Assembly: GCF_048771995.1 (NCBI RefSeq)
Contig: NC_133027.1
Span: 13,264,001-13,328,000 of the forward strand
Source of the DNA: Taeniopygia guttata
Lineage: Eukaryota > Chordata > Aves > Passeriformes > Estrildidae
DNA: 64,000 nucleotides
Reading direction: 5' to 3'
Shown: positions 37,967 through 50,684 of the stretch, one piece after another
Layout of the letters: the number at the start of each line of letters is the position of its first letter
How positions within the stretch are numbered: the stretch's first letter is position 1
Notes under the pieces: model-generated
Seen by the model: the letters and a program-made list of their open reading frames with translations, nothing else
The model's database searches: none
Told to the model about the DNA's origin: nothing
Position numbers and translations under genes: made by a program

Positions 37967-38376
37967 TTAAAAATGAAGAACAATTATCCTCCAATTTATA
38001 GTTTTACAGAATACACAAAAGAATAACTAGAATAAAAATACTAAGCACTTGTTTACTAAATAGTCCTGATTTAGTCCTTAAAGCAGGTGTAAGATCCTAT
38101 TTGCCAAAGTAAATAGAAGTTCTGGCTTGAGAAGGGAGGCTTTAATAACCAGAAAACACTCTGGTTTTGTGTTTATTTGACTTACATACATTTCACCTTC
38201 CTGAGTACTGACACTTCTTTTCAACATTGTTATTTCTATTGGTTTTCCCCCCCTCCACGCAGCCCCCCGAATGAATCCGACTAGCTCAGAGATATGGGGC
38301 TGTGAGGGGAGGAAGTAGCAGGAGAGGGAAAGGTAATCAGAAGAGACTCCTTACCCAGGGTGTTGGAACAGCTCTC

Positions 38377-38382
38377 TTTATT
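38377..38382 (-). promoter_or_regulatory. Poly(A) signal of the compact LTR
   Basis: TTTATT on the + strand, AATAAA on the - strand, inside 'cagaataaagagagctg'. Its spacing from the TATA box implies a short R region. Confidence 0.6.
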
Positions 38383-38437
38383 CTGTGGTGTCCATGGAGA
38401 GTGGGGCAAAAGAGGAAGAGCAGGAAGTTTCAGGGGT

Positions 38438-38445
38438 CTATATAG
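38438..38445 (-). promoter_or_regulatory. TATA box of the compact LTR
   Basis: CTATATAG (self-complementary) in the context 'aacctatatagacccctg' on the - strand. The alternative reading on the + strand lacks a matching downstream signal. Confidence 0.55.
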
Positions 38446-38592
38446 GTTTTGGACAGGGTGGGCACTCCTGGCTCCCCGCCAACCCCATTGGGGCAGGAAG
38501 GAGGACCCAGGGGTTATCATGATCAGAGCCACAGAGGCCCTAGGAAAGGGGGGACAAAAGGGTGTCCAGGAGCTCACTGTAACACAACATCA

Positions 38593-41500
38593 GAATGAAT
38601 TTTAAGGATTCCCCTCATCTTGCTTTTCTACAGCCTGAAAACTTAAATCATATTAGCTCAGTGGAATTTCAGTTGAGACTTTTTACAACTATATTTCCTC
38701 TCTTTCCTCTTCTTCAATGACAGGGAAACTATCATCGGTTTGCCTTTTCCAGAAGTCACCTCTTACAAGCTCTGGGATTCAGGCAGGACACTAGAACATG
38801 AGTATCAGGAAGGTTTTGCAGAAATTCTCTTCTTTCTCAAAAGGACAGAAAAATGCTTTTCGTTAGAGATAATAACTGTCTCATACAAGCATCACAAGCT
38901 CTGATGAAAGTCATATTTTAATATGGATACTGGAGCTATGTGATTAGAAGAAGGCAATAAAAACATATTTATTTTTGGTGCAGTGTAGCAGTCAAGTCAT
39001 AGAGTTTATATGAAGAAAAAAGGGCCACTAAGACAAAAAATATTCTGAGTTTTCCAAAACTCGGTGCCAACCAATGGCATGGAAGCAAAACACACATGAA
39101 TAAATACAGATTAAAAACTTACTTGAACCTCAAATGGAAGTATTTCAATTACCCCACTGGCTCTCAGAGACCCAGTCTTTGATGAAGAACAAGTAGACAG
39201 TTGACCTTGGACAACCAATTATTTCCAATAGGGTGAGAGAGAAATGTTACCTGGTGAGAGGAAGAGATTTTATACTCCTTCACTTACAAAACAACCTAGC
39301 AAAAGGAAATGGAAGTCTTCACAGTGATTTTAGTTTTGATATGTCCTCAGACTCAAGAAAATACACAATCACAGGTTTCAGTTCAGCAAAATGCATAATC
39401 ACATGCCAAACTTCCATTAATATCAGTTAAGATTTTAAAGTCTCTGTGCTTGAGAATAGATTGAAACAGCTCACTGAGGCAAAGCTTAAACTCACTGACT
39501 TCAAGTGGGAAAAAGACTCTTGCTTTTGCTTACCTTTAACATATTCCCACTTACAATTTAATACTTTTGTTCTCTAAAAAATACTTGATCTTATGCAATG
39601 CAGTTCAGATCACAATCTTCAAGAGCTCAAAGTATAGAAATTATAAGCCAGATGCAGTGCTCTGCTCCTAACTATTTCCAATTTGGAGTCAAATTATAGC
39701 AATGAGTGAAAAGTGAATTCAGCCATCCTCCACTTTATTTAGAATTCATTCTTTTTCACAAGTGTAGGAACAATCCTACAAAAGTCCATCAAATTGACCA
39801 CCTGCTAACAATTGCATTAGATTGCATATCTGTTTTGATCTTCTAATTTTATGGGAAGAGTTTTGGATTTAATTTGCTCTGGGTACTTATGAGAAAGGTC
39901 AGTGGTGCTGACTTTTATTTATTTGATGCTGATAAATTACTTATTAATGTGTACAAGCTTTTCCTTGTGTCATCGTTATTCACCCCTCGAAATCTGTGAC
40001 ATTTTTATTTATTTTGGGCTCTGAGTAGCTGATATTTGTTATGTTTTATTTCTCTCTAGCTGGGGAGATCAAACAGAACATTTAAACAGAGTACAGAGGT
40101 GCAAACCTTAGGGAATAAGCTCCCTCCCCTTCAGCTTTACGTTGTCCTACTCTACACGTTTTACGCTTTGTTGTAGAAGTGATGTATCTTCCATCTCTCT
40201 TACTTCCTCAAAAAACACTTCTGAGCAGTCCTAGTGAAATATTTTCATCTACAACAGTGAACAAAGCAGAAGAGTAGAGGTGATTTGAGACAGACTGAGA
40301 AGAGCTAGGAATATCTTTTATTGTCTCTGAAAATAGTTGCTCTGTCTTTGGTAGAATAATACAATTGAGTAGAACAACACAGAATATTCTTTGTCTGTAA
40401 GTTTGCCCCAGATCTATTTTAAGGATCATTTGGCCCTTTAGGTCTGTTTGTTTGCTTTCCCCCCTCAGGCATACTAAGATTAGACATAATCTGACCTCTC
40501 CAGAAAAAAAGATTCCTTTATGTACTCATGAGCAACCGCATTAATATGTTGTTTTTACATTACTTGGGGAAAAAATTGTCATCACCTCTTACCAGCAAAA
40601 TCAGTGGAGAACGAACAAACTGACAATATTTAGGTGGCCATTTTCTATTCAACTTCAATCAGAACAATTATAACTATTATAGAATGACCTTACAATTTTT
40701 TATCTCTTTTCCCTTTTTATTTTCTTTCATGTTTTGCATTACCCAAGTTACTGCTTTTAAGCCTTTTTTATCATTGTACAAAGGGAAAAAAGCACAAGGA
40801 AATAATCTGTTAACATCTCGATTCTCATTTGAGATTCTTTGCTGGCCAGTGAGTCAGCAAAAGAAATAGCTGTGATTCTTCTTTGTTCCTTTGAAAGTGT
40901 AATTTCTCTCTCTCACCCCAGTATGACTGAGGTGTTTATTCCAGGCTGGTAGACATTCAAAAAATATTATGATGAAGTAACACAGAAATCTCTGCAATAA
41001 AAGGAAATTAGAAGATGTTACTGGCATTTAGTGATAAGCCAAAATTAAAAAATCAGTGGTCTTATACTGCACTCCATATAGCCATCCTGATCACAAAATA
41101 AATACATGGTGAGGAAAAATAAAAAAGCTAAAAGGCAAGTGCCTTGATCTTGTCATTAGGATAACTGAAATGACTATAAATAGTCAAAATATCCATATGA
41201 GGATTAAAAGCTCTTGCCCTTGGTAACACTATCTTCTATATACATACAATCTCACAGCATTTTAAAATTTTTATTGAATGCTTAATTTATTTTTATTTGG
41301 CACTTAGTTCCATAGTCAGTGTTACAGATAACACTGAAGTACCTGAAATGCATTTGTTTGTTTCCTTGGTAGTTTGTTTTGTTTTCTTTTCTTTTGTTGT
41401 TGTTGTTGTTTTGGGGGTTTATTATTCTTTTTATGTTTTTGTTTTTTGTTTAAAAGGCACAAAGCAAAAATCAATTCCAAAAACAATACTAGACCCCCAC

Positions 41501-42702
41501 ACTGTTTTTGCCCAAAGAACTGGATAAGCAGGCAACCAGCCAGCTCTCTTACTTGTAGGCCTATTTTTCTGATATTCCAGTCTTTCAGCGAGGAGAGAGA
41601 GAATCTGTCAGAAAGATCACATATATTAGAGGGACATGATGTTTTCATTCAATTGTTGCTTGTATTGATCTTTTTTTTTTTTACATATAATATTTAGATT
41701 ATTCTATTTTTTCATGTTTCTGGAACAAAAATATTCAGTTGAAAAAAGTAAAAAAAAGCTGTCTGTTCTCAACATCTCTAAATAAACTAGGAATTTGCAC
41801 CATGCAGGAAATTAACACCTTGCACAGCACTAAATCATAAACCAGGAAAATAGTATCTGCTCTATTTGTAGAATTGTAAAATTTTAGTGGGTTTTTTACA
41901 TTTAGATAGTCACTGAGAAGGCCAAGAGAGATATAGCCCAGCAGCTGCATACAATTTTTTTGCAAAGGCAAACTCTGTTCTGTTTTAATTGTCTCCAAAC
42001 CAGTGTTTGCTAAGTAAAGTTGTGGTTTCAATAAAAAAAAAGGAAAAAAAGAAAAGAAGATTTCTGTTATCATAGACAGAGACATTTTTAACTATTTTGT
42101 GAACATTTTCAGTGGTTTCAATTGCTTCAATTCTGAAGACCAAAGACTGAGTCCCTGCTGCATTTCCAGCAGAGATGATTATAAATTGCTTTATTCCAAG
42201 ATGACTGGCACAAAAGTCACTTTCTTTAGCTAAACCTAGAGAACAAGTGGGGCAACACACCTGAAGTGTGGGTAGAGGTTCACAGCCTTGGACACCAGTC
42301 TTTGACCTCCACCCAGATCAGATGCAGCCTTCAGGCAGCAGGGAGGCTGTCTGGGACCCTTCCTTGAAGAGGTTGACTCCTGTGCAGAAAGGCAATTTGG
42401 AGGCTGATCTCCCATCTGTCATTGGCTGCCAAGCGCCAATTTAGTAATGACCCACAGGAGACTTTGCCTTCACCCTCTCCCTCTCATATGTTCTTTTGGA
42501 AAGAATGGCTGCACCTGTAGCATCAAATGAGGTTACTTCTTTCTTCTTTCTCAAGTCAGATCCCTACATCCAAGGATTCTTGCTGGACTTAATGGGACCC
42601 ACTCATCTTGTATGACAATATACTGGGTAGGGGAATGAGAGCATTGTGGACAGGAATAACCACACGACCTGGATATTCCAAATTAGCAGGTACATAAAAC
42701 AA
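38593..42702. other. Unique-looking DNA, no recognised genes
   Basis: AT-rich up to about 42240, then somewhat richer in GC from 42241 to 42660. There is a (TTG)n tract at 41394-41411 within a T/G-rich stretch and a T run near 41670. No domain is recognised in the open frames, including the 116-codon frame at 41735-42085 on the - strand. Confidence 0.45.
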
Positions 42703-43660
42703 TGTTGTGGTTTGACTTAGCTGGCCATCAACTGCCCACCAAATTACCCTGTCCCTCACTCTCCCCAAGAGAACAGTGGAAGAAAATACAATAAAAACTC
42801 ATGGGTCAAGATAAGGAGAGGATGTTTCCTTACTAGTCATGGGCAAAACAAGCTCATCTTCAGGAAATTAATTTAATTTATCATCAATTTAAATAGCATA
42901 GGACAGTGTAAAACAAGAAGTAATTTTTAAGTGCCCTACCCCTTCCAGGCTCAACTTCAACTTCTCCTCTGACTCTTTTACCTCTTGTTCCTAAGCAGTG
43001 AAGGGGACAGGGTATGGGGGTTCATAACATTTAATCTCTGCTCCTTCCTCCTCACACTGTTCCTCTGCTCTTACATGGGGTCTCTCCCACAGGCCAGAGC
43101 ATTTCAAGAAGTTCCCTACCCTGGCATGAGACATTTACACATGGTCCAGTCCTTCAGGAGCAGTGCTCCAGCGTGGGTCCTGCCAGAAACCTGCTCCAAC
43201 ACAAGCTTCCCACAGAGTCACGAGCTCCTTCAGGACATCTCATCCTGCTCTGCTGTAGATGATCCTCCATGCAGGTGAATCTCTGCTCCCACATGGACTC
43301 CCTGGGCTGCAGGGGCACAGTGGCCTCACCACGGGCTGTACCACGGGCTGCAAGGGAACCTCAGCTCCAGTACCTGGAGCACCTCCTGCCCCTCCTACAC
43401 TGACCTTGGGTCTGCAGAGCTCTTTGTCTCACATTCGCACGCCTCGCTCCCAGATGTTGTGCAATACATTTCCTGCTTCCTTAAATATCTTATCGCAGAG
43501 GTGCTACCAAGATTGATCGACTTTGTGCAGTGGCAGATCCATCTTGGAGATGTCTGAAATTGTCTCTGTCCACCACGGGAGGAATTTCTGGTGTCTTCTC
43601 ACATAAATCACATCTACAACCTTCCTGATACCAAAATCTTGCCACATAAACCCAATTAAA
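42703..43660 (-). mobile_element. ERVL-type solo LTR, copy A
   Basis: A roughly 960-bp LTR in - orientation, recognised from its familiar avian layout. The + strand starts TGTTGTGG at 42703, followed by 'ctcatgggtcaagataagg' and 'gggcaaaacaagctcat', then a long GC-rich centre with repeated 'ctccagcgtgggtcc'-type units, then 'cacctcctgcccctcc', 'ctgaccttgggtctgcag' and finally 'aaaatcttgccacataaaccc' near 43630-43653. On the - strand GATAAATTAAATTAATTT (about 42865-42885) marks the poly(A)-signal region. No primer-binding site, polypurine tract, gag or pol is visible beside it. The open frames inside are not retroviral genes. Confidence 0.85.
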
Positions 43661-46600
43661 ATGGTCATGGTTAATGTATGGCTGAGTGCTAAACACCACA
43701 CCACAGCAGGATGTTCATCACAGTTCTGGGGTTCAGCACAGATGCAGCTTCACCTCTTGCTGTGCTGCCCTCAGCTTTGCCTGCTCTACCCTTTGTAGTG
43801 CCCCGTGTGTCCCATTTGAGCATCACTGACTTGTTCCTTTCCAGCCTGTACCTTTTCACACCACACTTTGCAAAATGCATCCCTTCTGTAATGATGTATG
43901 TGTAGCTCTGCTTCTTATTGGTGTAATAACTGAAGTTTGATTATCACTTGGAGGGGTGAAATTTGTCAGCTGAGACCTTTTTTTTGACAAAATAGTAACT
44001 TGGGTTCATTTAAACCATCTCTCAGTTAATTTGAGTATTTCAACTGGGAAAAAAAAATTCATATACATAAATTTTATTTTAATAAAGGCAATTCCCCCCA
44101 TCCCCAGACTTATATTATTTTGATGAAAACCATTCTCTACACACAAGTTCAATAATTAACTATGTCCCATCCAAAACCAGCAGAAACACAGAATCACACT
44201 CTCCCTAAGACAATTTTTTGGTATCCCTTAAGAGCCAATATTAGCAAAGTTTACAATAATCAGCTGGAAGACAGAAGGCAAGGTAACCTTTAATGAGTTC
44301 TTTTCTCCCATTTAAAAATCACTCCAGTTCCCTGAGCTTTAAAAAAGCCATTAATAAGTATAATCAAAGTCCCTGTAGGTAAATAAAAAGCTTTATGGTT
44401 GTTTTGGACTCTGTATGAGTTTATATAGTAAGAATATTCACTAAAATGTCGTTAGTTCTTGGTCCTCTGCATAATTATTTTTATCTGTTTTATCTGTCTC
44501 CCTCACTTTGTGGTGTTGTCTATCTACAGGATCTTTACCCACATGGATTAAGTTGGTATTAAAAAAGCTGTATTAGACATGATTGCTTTTATCATTATTA
44601 TTTTAGTTGTATTTATAAATATCCTTGCATGTTTCATGCATTCCAAGACATCATTTGATCTCTTTAACAAAGAAAAGCTACTCTTGGGTCTTCACTAAAC
44701 CAGTTTGTTGATAACAAACAGATTTTAACTAACATTTGGACTATGCATGATTTCAAACACACAGATGGAATCAATAGCTGTTTGCTGTGTAACAGAATAT
44801 GTCTAACATAACAAATATGCCCAGAGTGTAAAACAAGAAGAGAAAGTAAAGAATGAAGTAAATGAACTTGAATGAGTCAAATAATGATGTTTACATACCA
44901 CTATGTGGTTGTCTTAGTCCTTGTAATCAATAAAACATTTCCATGAGAAAAGAATTTGACATAAATGAAATAAACTAATTTTCAAAGTCAGCTAAAGAAA
45001 AGAGTCACAATAACATATGCATGATACCTTATAAGTAAAGATCTCTGGATGTTGTTCAACTTAAAACAAACAAATGATGAAACACCCAAACTACATAGCC
45101 CCCAAGGTTTTGCAAAAATCTCTTAGATAAAAAGGCCCATCAGCAACTTTACAACATCAAAATTCCTCAGCTTTGAAACTTTGTTCAAGCTTTTTATATT
45201 TTGGTAGATTTGATGGTAAAGGGAATCACATCCTCTAGACGCAAGACTAGTCTAAATATTTGGAATATCTGAAACCCCCTGGAGTCTGATTTCAGTGTTG
45301 AAGGAACTCTTGGTTTGACCTTCTGCTGTTATTGGGAGGAATTGAACTGCATGAATCAGAGCTTGTCACAGCACTAGAAAGTTCTTGGATTGAAGTGCTC
45401 TGAATTCACCAACATGTACCAACAGATGTAGTTCACACAGGGACTTGAGAATTTTTCTCTAGTCTATTTATATAAAAGAATATTTCTCAAGAATGTTGTA
45501 TTCAAGAATTTCATTTTTGTTTGTTGATGAATTCTTATAAAGAGTATAAAAACATAATTAAGCTTTTCTAAAAGTGTCTTTTCCACAGGTGGCAGGTGGA
45601 GCCACAATTTTCACAGCTTAATGTAAAACCTTGCAGCTTAATATACCCCAGAGCAAGCAATGACCAGGCAATATGAAATACATTTTTCCACTGTCTAGTC
45701 TTTCAGGCATAAGAAATCATGACTGCTGTATACTGATTATGGTAAGCAGAAAGTTTGAAAATGAGCTGTTAAAGGCATTTAAAATGCATTTTAATGGTTT
45801 CATTTTGAAGGAAGGTTCACATTTAATATCTAGAAAGGAAGAAGTTGGGTTTTTATGATACATTTCTCCATGTCTCTATTGGCACAATTTTTTAGTGAAA
45901 ATAAATATGTAAAATAATTGATAACATTCATAGAGCTCCAGAAATGCATATGTTTCAAATTTAAGTAGCTTTCAAATTTTGGAGATAGGCTATGGTTGAA
46001 TTTAGTTTTCACTTTCAGATTTAAATATCTACTCAGCTGATAACTTTGCTATCAGTTACTAGAAGATGCTCAAATTGAAAAATTCCACGAGCCTGTTTCT
46101 TTCACTTCTCTATCCTCTTTTAGCCATTTCAGATATAAATAATTAATATCTGCATGAGGGTTAAAAATAACTTAGGACTGAATCCATTCATATAGTAATC
46201 ATATACAGTAATTTGTAGTACTACTTAATTTATAGTACTACTCATGATATAAAAATTAAGTCTAATTTGTCATAGGGTTATTTGCTTTGGTCCCAGAATA
46301 ATATAAAAATGACTCCATCTTCTTGGCCTAGGGGAGAAAAATATTTTATTTAGTCTCTGTCTTTAAAAGAGCAACATTCTTTATCAGTTTCACAATTAAA
46401 TATGGTACATATGAAAATATGTAGGATTAAAATATTAGGAACAATCTGAAAAAAAATTGATTTTTTAAAGAGCATATTGTGTACAGAATACCACTGAAGA
46501 GTTACATCCTTCTTCTCTTTCTAAACATGAGAATTCTTTTTTTTTGCTATTTTCTGTTTTGGGATATAGGAACACATGTTTTTTATTGAGACACTTCAGC

Positions 46601-49298
46601 AGTTACTGAAATCTGGAAAAAAATTTCCAAAGCATTAATTATCTCCTTCAGATCCTGAGCTCATCACTGCTGCAGATAGTGTCTGGGCTAAAGGCAAGAC
46701 AAGAGTTTTAACACAGCACAGCTGAAACACAAACCTGGAACTTGCCCAGTGCAACAGGAGCCAAGCTCTCACCTGAACAGGAGCCAAACTCACCTGAAGA
46801 CCACCTACAATATCAGATAAACCTTAAAACCTCCAGAGAACCCCAGGTATCCCTTGCACATCACTTCTGCTGCACAAAAAAGTGATTACATATTTAACTA
46901 AGGCAGCCCCTGAGGATCAGCTTCATTTTTAAGAGCTCACCTTTGTTTTTTAAGAGACGGAGGTTTTAGCTAAACAGTGTTGTATGGTAGACCAAGGGAA
47001 TGGCACATTTTTTGGTTTTGAAGTTGAGAATATATTTCAATATGCTGATGGACTGAAGGCTAATGAGAGATGCCTCTTACCATTGCAAATTGCTTGGAAT
47101 TGGTTCTTATTCTTTCTTTTTTGGTGTCTCAGAAAATGTACTACTGGCTATCTAGAGTTTACTACTATTTGTTTAAAGAGTTTCAGGATTTAGAAGGATA
47201 CATGAAAGCTGCATGAAAGAATACTGTAGGGTTGGGTTTTTTCATATTTTTCCTTTCTGTCCTTAACAGAGACCCAAAACAAACCCCCCTGCCTTTTCTT
47301 TTTTATTTTTTCCTTTTTTTTTTTTTTGTAATTTAGTGTCATTAACCTGCAATAAGAGGTTTATAAACTTAAACTTTAGATTAGTAAAATTGACTTTTGA
47401 CTTCCTGATATTAATTTTATGATTTGTCCAATTACATTAAAAATCCATACAAATGACTGCAAGGTTATGCTAATTTAGCAGGTATAGCTCCTGATAGTCC
47501 TAATTATGTTATTTTTCTATTCCTATGTAATATTTTAAGCCTCTGTAACATTAAAAAATGTTAAGGAACTATTTTCAGATGTCACTATGACCTTTTAAAA
47601 TACCTAATCTAGCTATTTAGAAGCTTTATAACTCATGGTCTTATTTTAAAAGGAGTGTGGGAGGATAATCAAATAAAGTATTTTTGTACTGAGCAAAAAG
47701 AGAAGTGCACTAATGCTACATTAGCAAGTACACTTCTTATAGAAAGTTGTCCTTCATACAATTGAATGCCACTGAATATTGCAGTACCACAATACCGCTT
47801 AAGAGTCCTTCAAGGTACCTCTATTTATGGTTAAATACCCATTAAAAATCCCTTCAGTCAGATTTTTCTTTTTTAGTTATTTTTATGATCTACATACATG
47901 CTTCCATATAGAACCTTATTTTTATGATTATGTGAAATATGTGTCTGGTCTAAGTAGATTTTTCTGCATGCATGCAGACACAGAGTGTATGTCTGGACAC
48001 ACAGTGTATGTCTGGACACACATTTGCGTGTTATATCCATGGGACCCACAGAGCTGCATGAGTCACAGATACACACAGGAGTCATGTCTAATACATGTTT
48101 GCCTGATGGACTTCAGAATTGGAAATGTGTTGATTTAATAATAACATAATTAACTGGCAATTAATGAACCATGCCTTCAGGATCTGCTTGATGTTAAACC
48201 AGATAATCCACAAAATGAGACACAAGACTTAGACAAAAAGCTGCAGATTTTGAAATACCTGCTGTAACTGATTACCCAACATTTAAATCACTCACACATC
48301 CTCTCCCAGGCTGTATGGGTTTCGGGCACTAATACCTCTCTGGGCAGTTCCAACTTGCACCTCCCTCCCATGGGAGATGTGGGTGCTTCATGTGTACCCA
48401 GGATGTTCCCTGCTCACCCAAGCATATGCAGGGGTGTTGTTACTAATTTTCTTGCTATTATCTATCTGTTACTGGAAGCTCCCACTGTCTGAAGCCCAAC
48501 TAAAAACACTGAAGGATGCTTCTCCTGAGTATGAAATCCATCTTTCCTGTGCAGGTTCACAATGGGCAACAAGAAGTCCAGAGAAACTCAAATATTGAAA
48601 GTTCTTATGTTTTACTTTATTGCTGCCTCTACATTTGACAATCTAAATTAAAAAAAAATTTATACTGGCCCAAGAGTTAAATAATCTTGCTATGAAGACA
48701 TTGAGGGGTGAAGAGCTGTCGTTGCTTCAAATGTGTTTCCCCCAGGAGCTTTCTATAGTGTACATATATATGCAAGTATATATGCAAATACATAGGCACA
48801 GATAGATGCATTCCTTCCCATAAAACAGCATGTGTTTTTTAAAAAAACTCAGACTTTAGCATTAGGCAGTATATTCTTCAGCACTTGAATATTTTAGCAT
48901 TACAAAGGCATTCATCAGTGGCAAATGGAGCTCTTTAAGTGTTACAATAGGAGGCAGTCTGTTCTATCACCCAACAATTTTCACACTTTTCTTCCAGAAT
49001 TCTTTCTTAACTTTGTTTTTATCAATGTTATAAAAAGAGAAAAAATTACCTCCTGGACCTTATTTGGTTTTCTACTGTTTTTTTAATGATTGTACTATAT
49101 ATTTGAATCACAAAGGTACAGTGCAGACTCATTCTGAATTGTACACTAAATATAAAAATCATGTTCCTAGTAGCTGTTTTCCAAAGTGCAACACAGATAA
49201 GACAACAAAAGCCACAACTTGAAGTGGACCTGAATGCTGGCATTCATTTAAAAATCAACAAGATTAAAGTTTTTCATATGTTTTATGTAGTCCTGAAA
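43661..49298. other. Unique-looking DNA, no recognised genes
   Basis: 43663-43920 is GC-richer and unclassified; the rest is AT-rich. A T-rich low-complexity stretch runs from about 47285 to 47330 (including 14 T at 47314-47327). A palindrome and tandem repeat at 47964-48021 are listed separately. No gene is recognised. Confidence 0.45.
47964..48021. repeat. 14-bp palindrome followed by a 19-bp tandem repeat
   Basis: 47964-47977 is the perfect palindrome CTGCATGCATGCAG. Six bases further on, the 19-bp unit AGTGTATGTCTGGACACAC occurs twice without mismatch (47984-48002 and 48003-48021). The perfect identity suggests a recent or slippage-maintained duplication. Confidence 0.95.
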
Positions 49299-49372
49299 GA
49301 AGAAGGCTGTTGGACTTGATGACCCCTTCATACGGGGTCTTTTCCAACTTGAGATATTCTATGATTTCATGA
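49299..49372 (+). mobile_element. CR1 LINE terminal tail
   Basis: Only the last 70 or so bases of a CR1 remain: 'ctgttggacttgatgacc', 'ggtcttttccaacttgaga' and the octamers ATTCTATG and ATTTCATG at 49356-49371. Extreme 5' truncation is common for CR1. Confidence 0.88.
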
Positions 49373-50597
49373 ATTATTTCGCTTGTTACCTCCCACAGCA
49401 CTACACTCATAGGTATTGACTTTGCAGCGGAATTGCTGTTGGTCCGGAAAGGTCAGGCAGAAAATTTTATTGGTTCCTGCTGTTCAGCAGCTCAGAGTTA
49501 CCCATTTGAGGTGCCATTGGCTAAAATTCCTGGGCATCCCCAGCATTTAACTCCATACCTCTCCACGACTCTTCCTCCAGCTGTCTACTTTCCCTTCTTT
49601 CTAAGGGAAAAGTTCACCTTACCAAGATCATCTCTTCTCTTCAGGTGCCTCTTAAGTACCTCTTCCTTACAGACTCCAAGTCCCCAAGTTTAAAGAGAAA
49701 ATAGTTTGCATAAGGAAATGTCTGACCAGTCTCATAATCAATCAGCAGTTCAGTCTCTTTGTTAGATAGTTCAAAAGTTTGGGTTTGGCCATTCACCCCA
49801 TTACACACAGGCACCCAACTGTATGCTGCCTGCTGGCACTCACATTTCAGCTATTTTTATAACTGCCAAAGAAAGTGTCTATACTGATCATGCAATGTGT
49901 ACAGCTGGTGTTCATAGCAGATATCTAAATTTTCTATTGATTGCCTTTAAATTTCATTTTGTCCAAATAAGTGTTTCCCAAAACCATACAACTCATGATA
50001 TATGATCCAGCTCACCTAGTTTTAGCCCTTTTAAAAGTTTAAGTCTGAAACTGGACTTCTATGTGTCCATTGGTAAACACAAAACCTAAGCAGCCTTAAC
50101 CATTTAAAAAGATCTAGTGAATGAAGTTATTGGAAGCCAGACAAATATTCTCTCATGCTGCTGTTGTTGCTGTCTTCACTTGGGCAGCTGCAATTGCTCT
50201 AGAACATCATGTCTCTGTTGATTATATTTTCATTGACAATAATGAGAGCTTAGACAGCTTTTATGCTTTTGGAAAATCTGAATTTCGTCTGGCACATTAA
50301 TTCATGTTGACATATAAATATAAATGTCTTGAATCAAATCCTGTCCCACCAGCCTAATCTAGGTTTATTATATCTTGTCCTTCTTTAGTCCTCTCTTAGG
50401 AAGAGGTGTCTCCAGAGAGTGATTCATTCTGCTTGCTTAAGGATAATGACAGCATTCTCTCCTTTTTTTTCTAATTGCTAAGAATCTAAAATAATTATCT
50501 GAAGCTATGCAGTAAATTCTTAGATAATTAAAATTAGATGAGATGGGTTCCACTCTGGTTTAAAAGCACAGTCCTCTCCATTATTTACTGATTTTTA

Positions 50598-50653
50598 TTT
50601 TTTTTTTTTTTTATTGTCAACTTCTCTGGCCATAATAGACATACATACATACA

Positions 50654-50682
<29 letters not shown>
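50598..50682. repeat. Poly(T) and (ACAT)11 microsatellite
   Basis: A 15-base T run (50598-50612) is followed, 26 bases later, by 44 bases of uninterrupted ACAT units (50639-50682, eleven copies). A short ATTT-type repeat follows to about 50710. The length and purity suggest a polymorphic locus. Confidence 0.97.

Positions 50683-50684
<2 letters not shown>

Larger units (their letters stand above)
38277..38592 (-). mobile_element. Compact solo LTR of an endogenous retrovirus
   Basis: A roughly 316-bp GC-richer block with full LTR logic on the - strand: start TGATGTTGTG at 38592, a TATA box (38438-38445), a poly(A) signal about 60 bases further on (38377-38382) and a U5-like remainder of about 85 bases. 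The direct repeat GAATGAAT flanks it on both sides (38269-38276 and 38593-38600), consistent with a target-site duplication, although 8 bp is longer than the 4-6 bp usual for retroviruses. The 3' end reads CGG instead of the expected CA. A short R and U5 resembles alpharetrovirus-like or ERVK-like LTRs in general layout. No internal retroviral sequence adjoins it, so it is solo. Confidence 0.72.

Noticed and set aside
47873..48138. Overlapping frames of 70 and 103 codons on both strands.
   Set aside because: They run through the 19-bp tandem repeat and have no recognisable domain.
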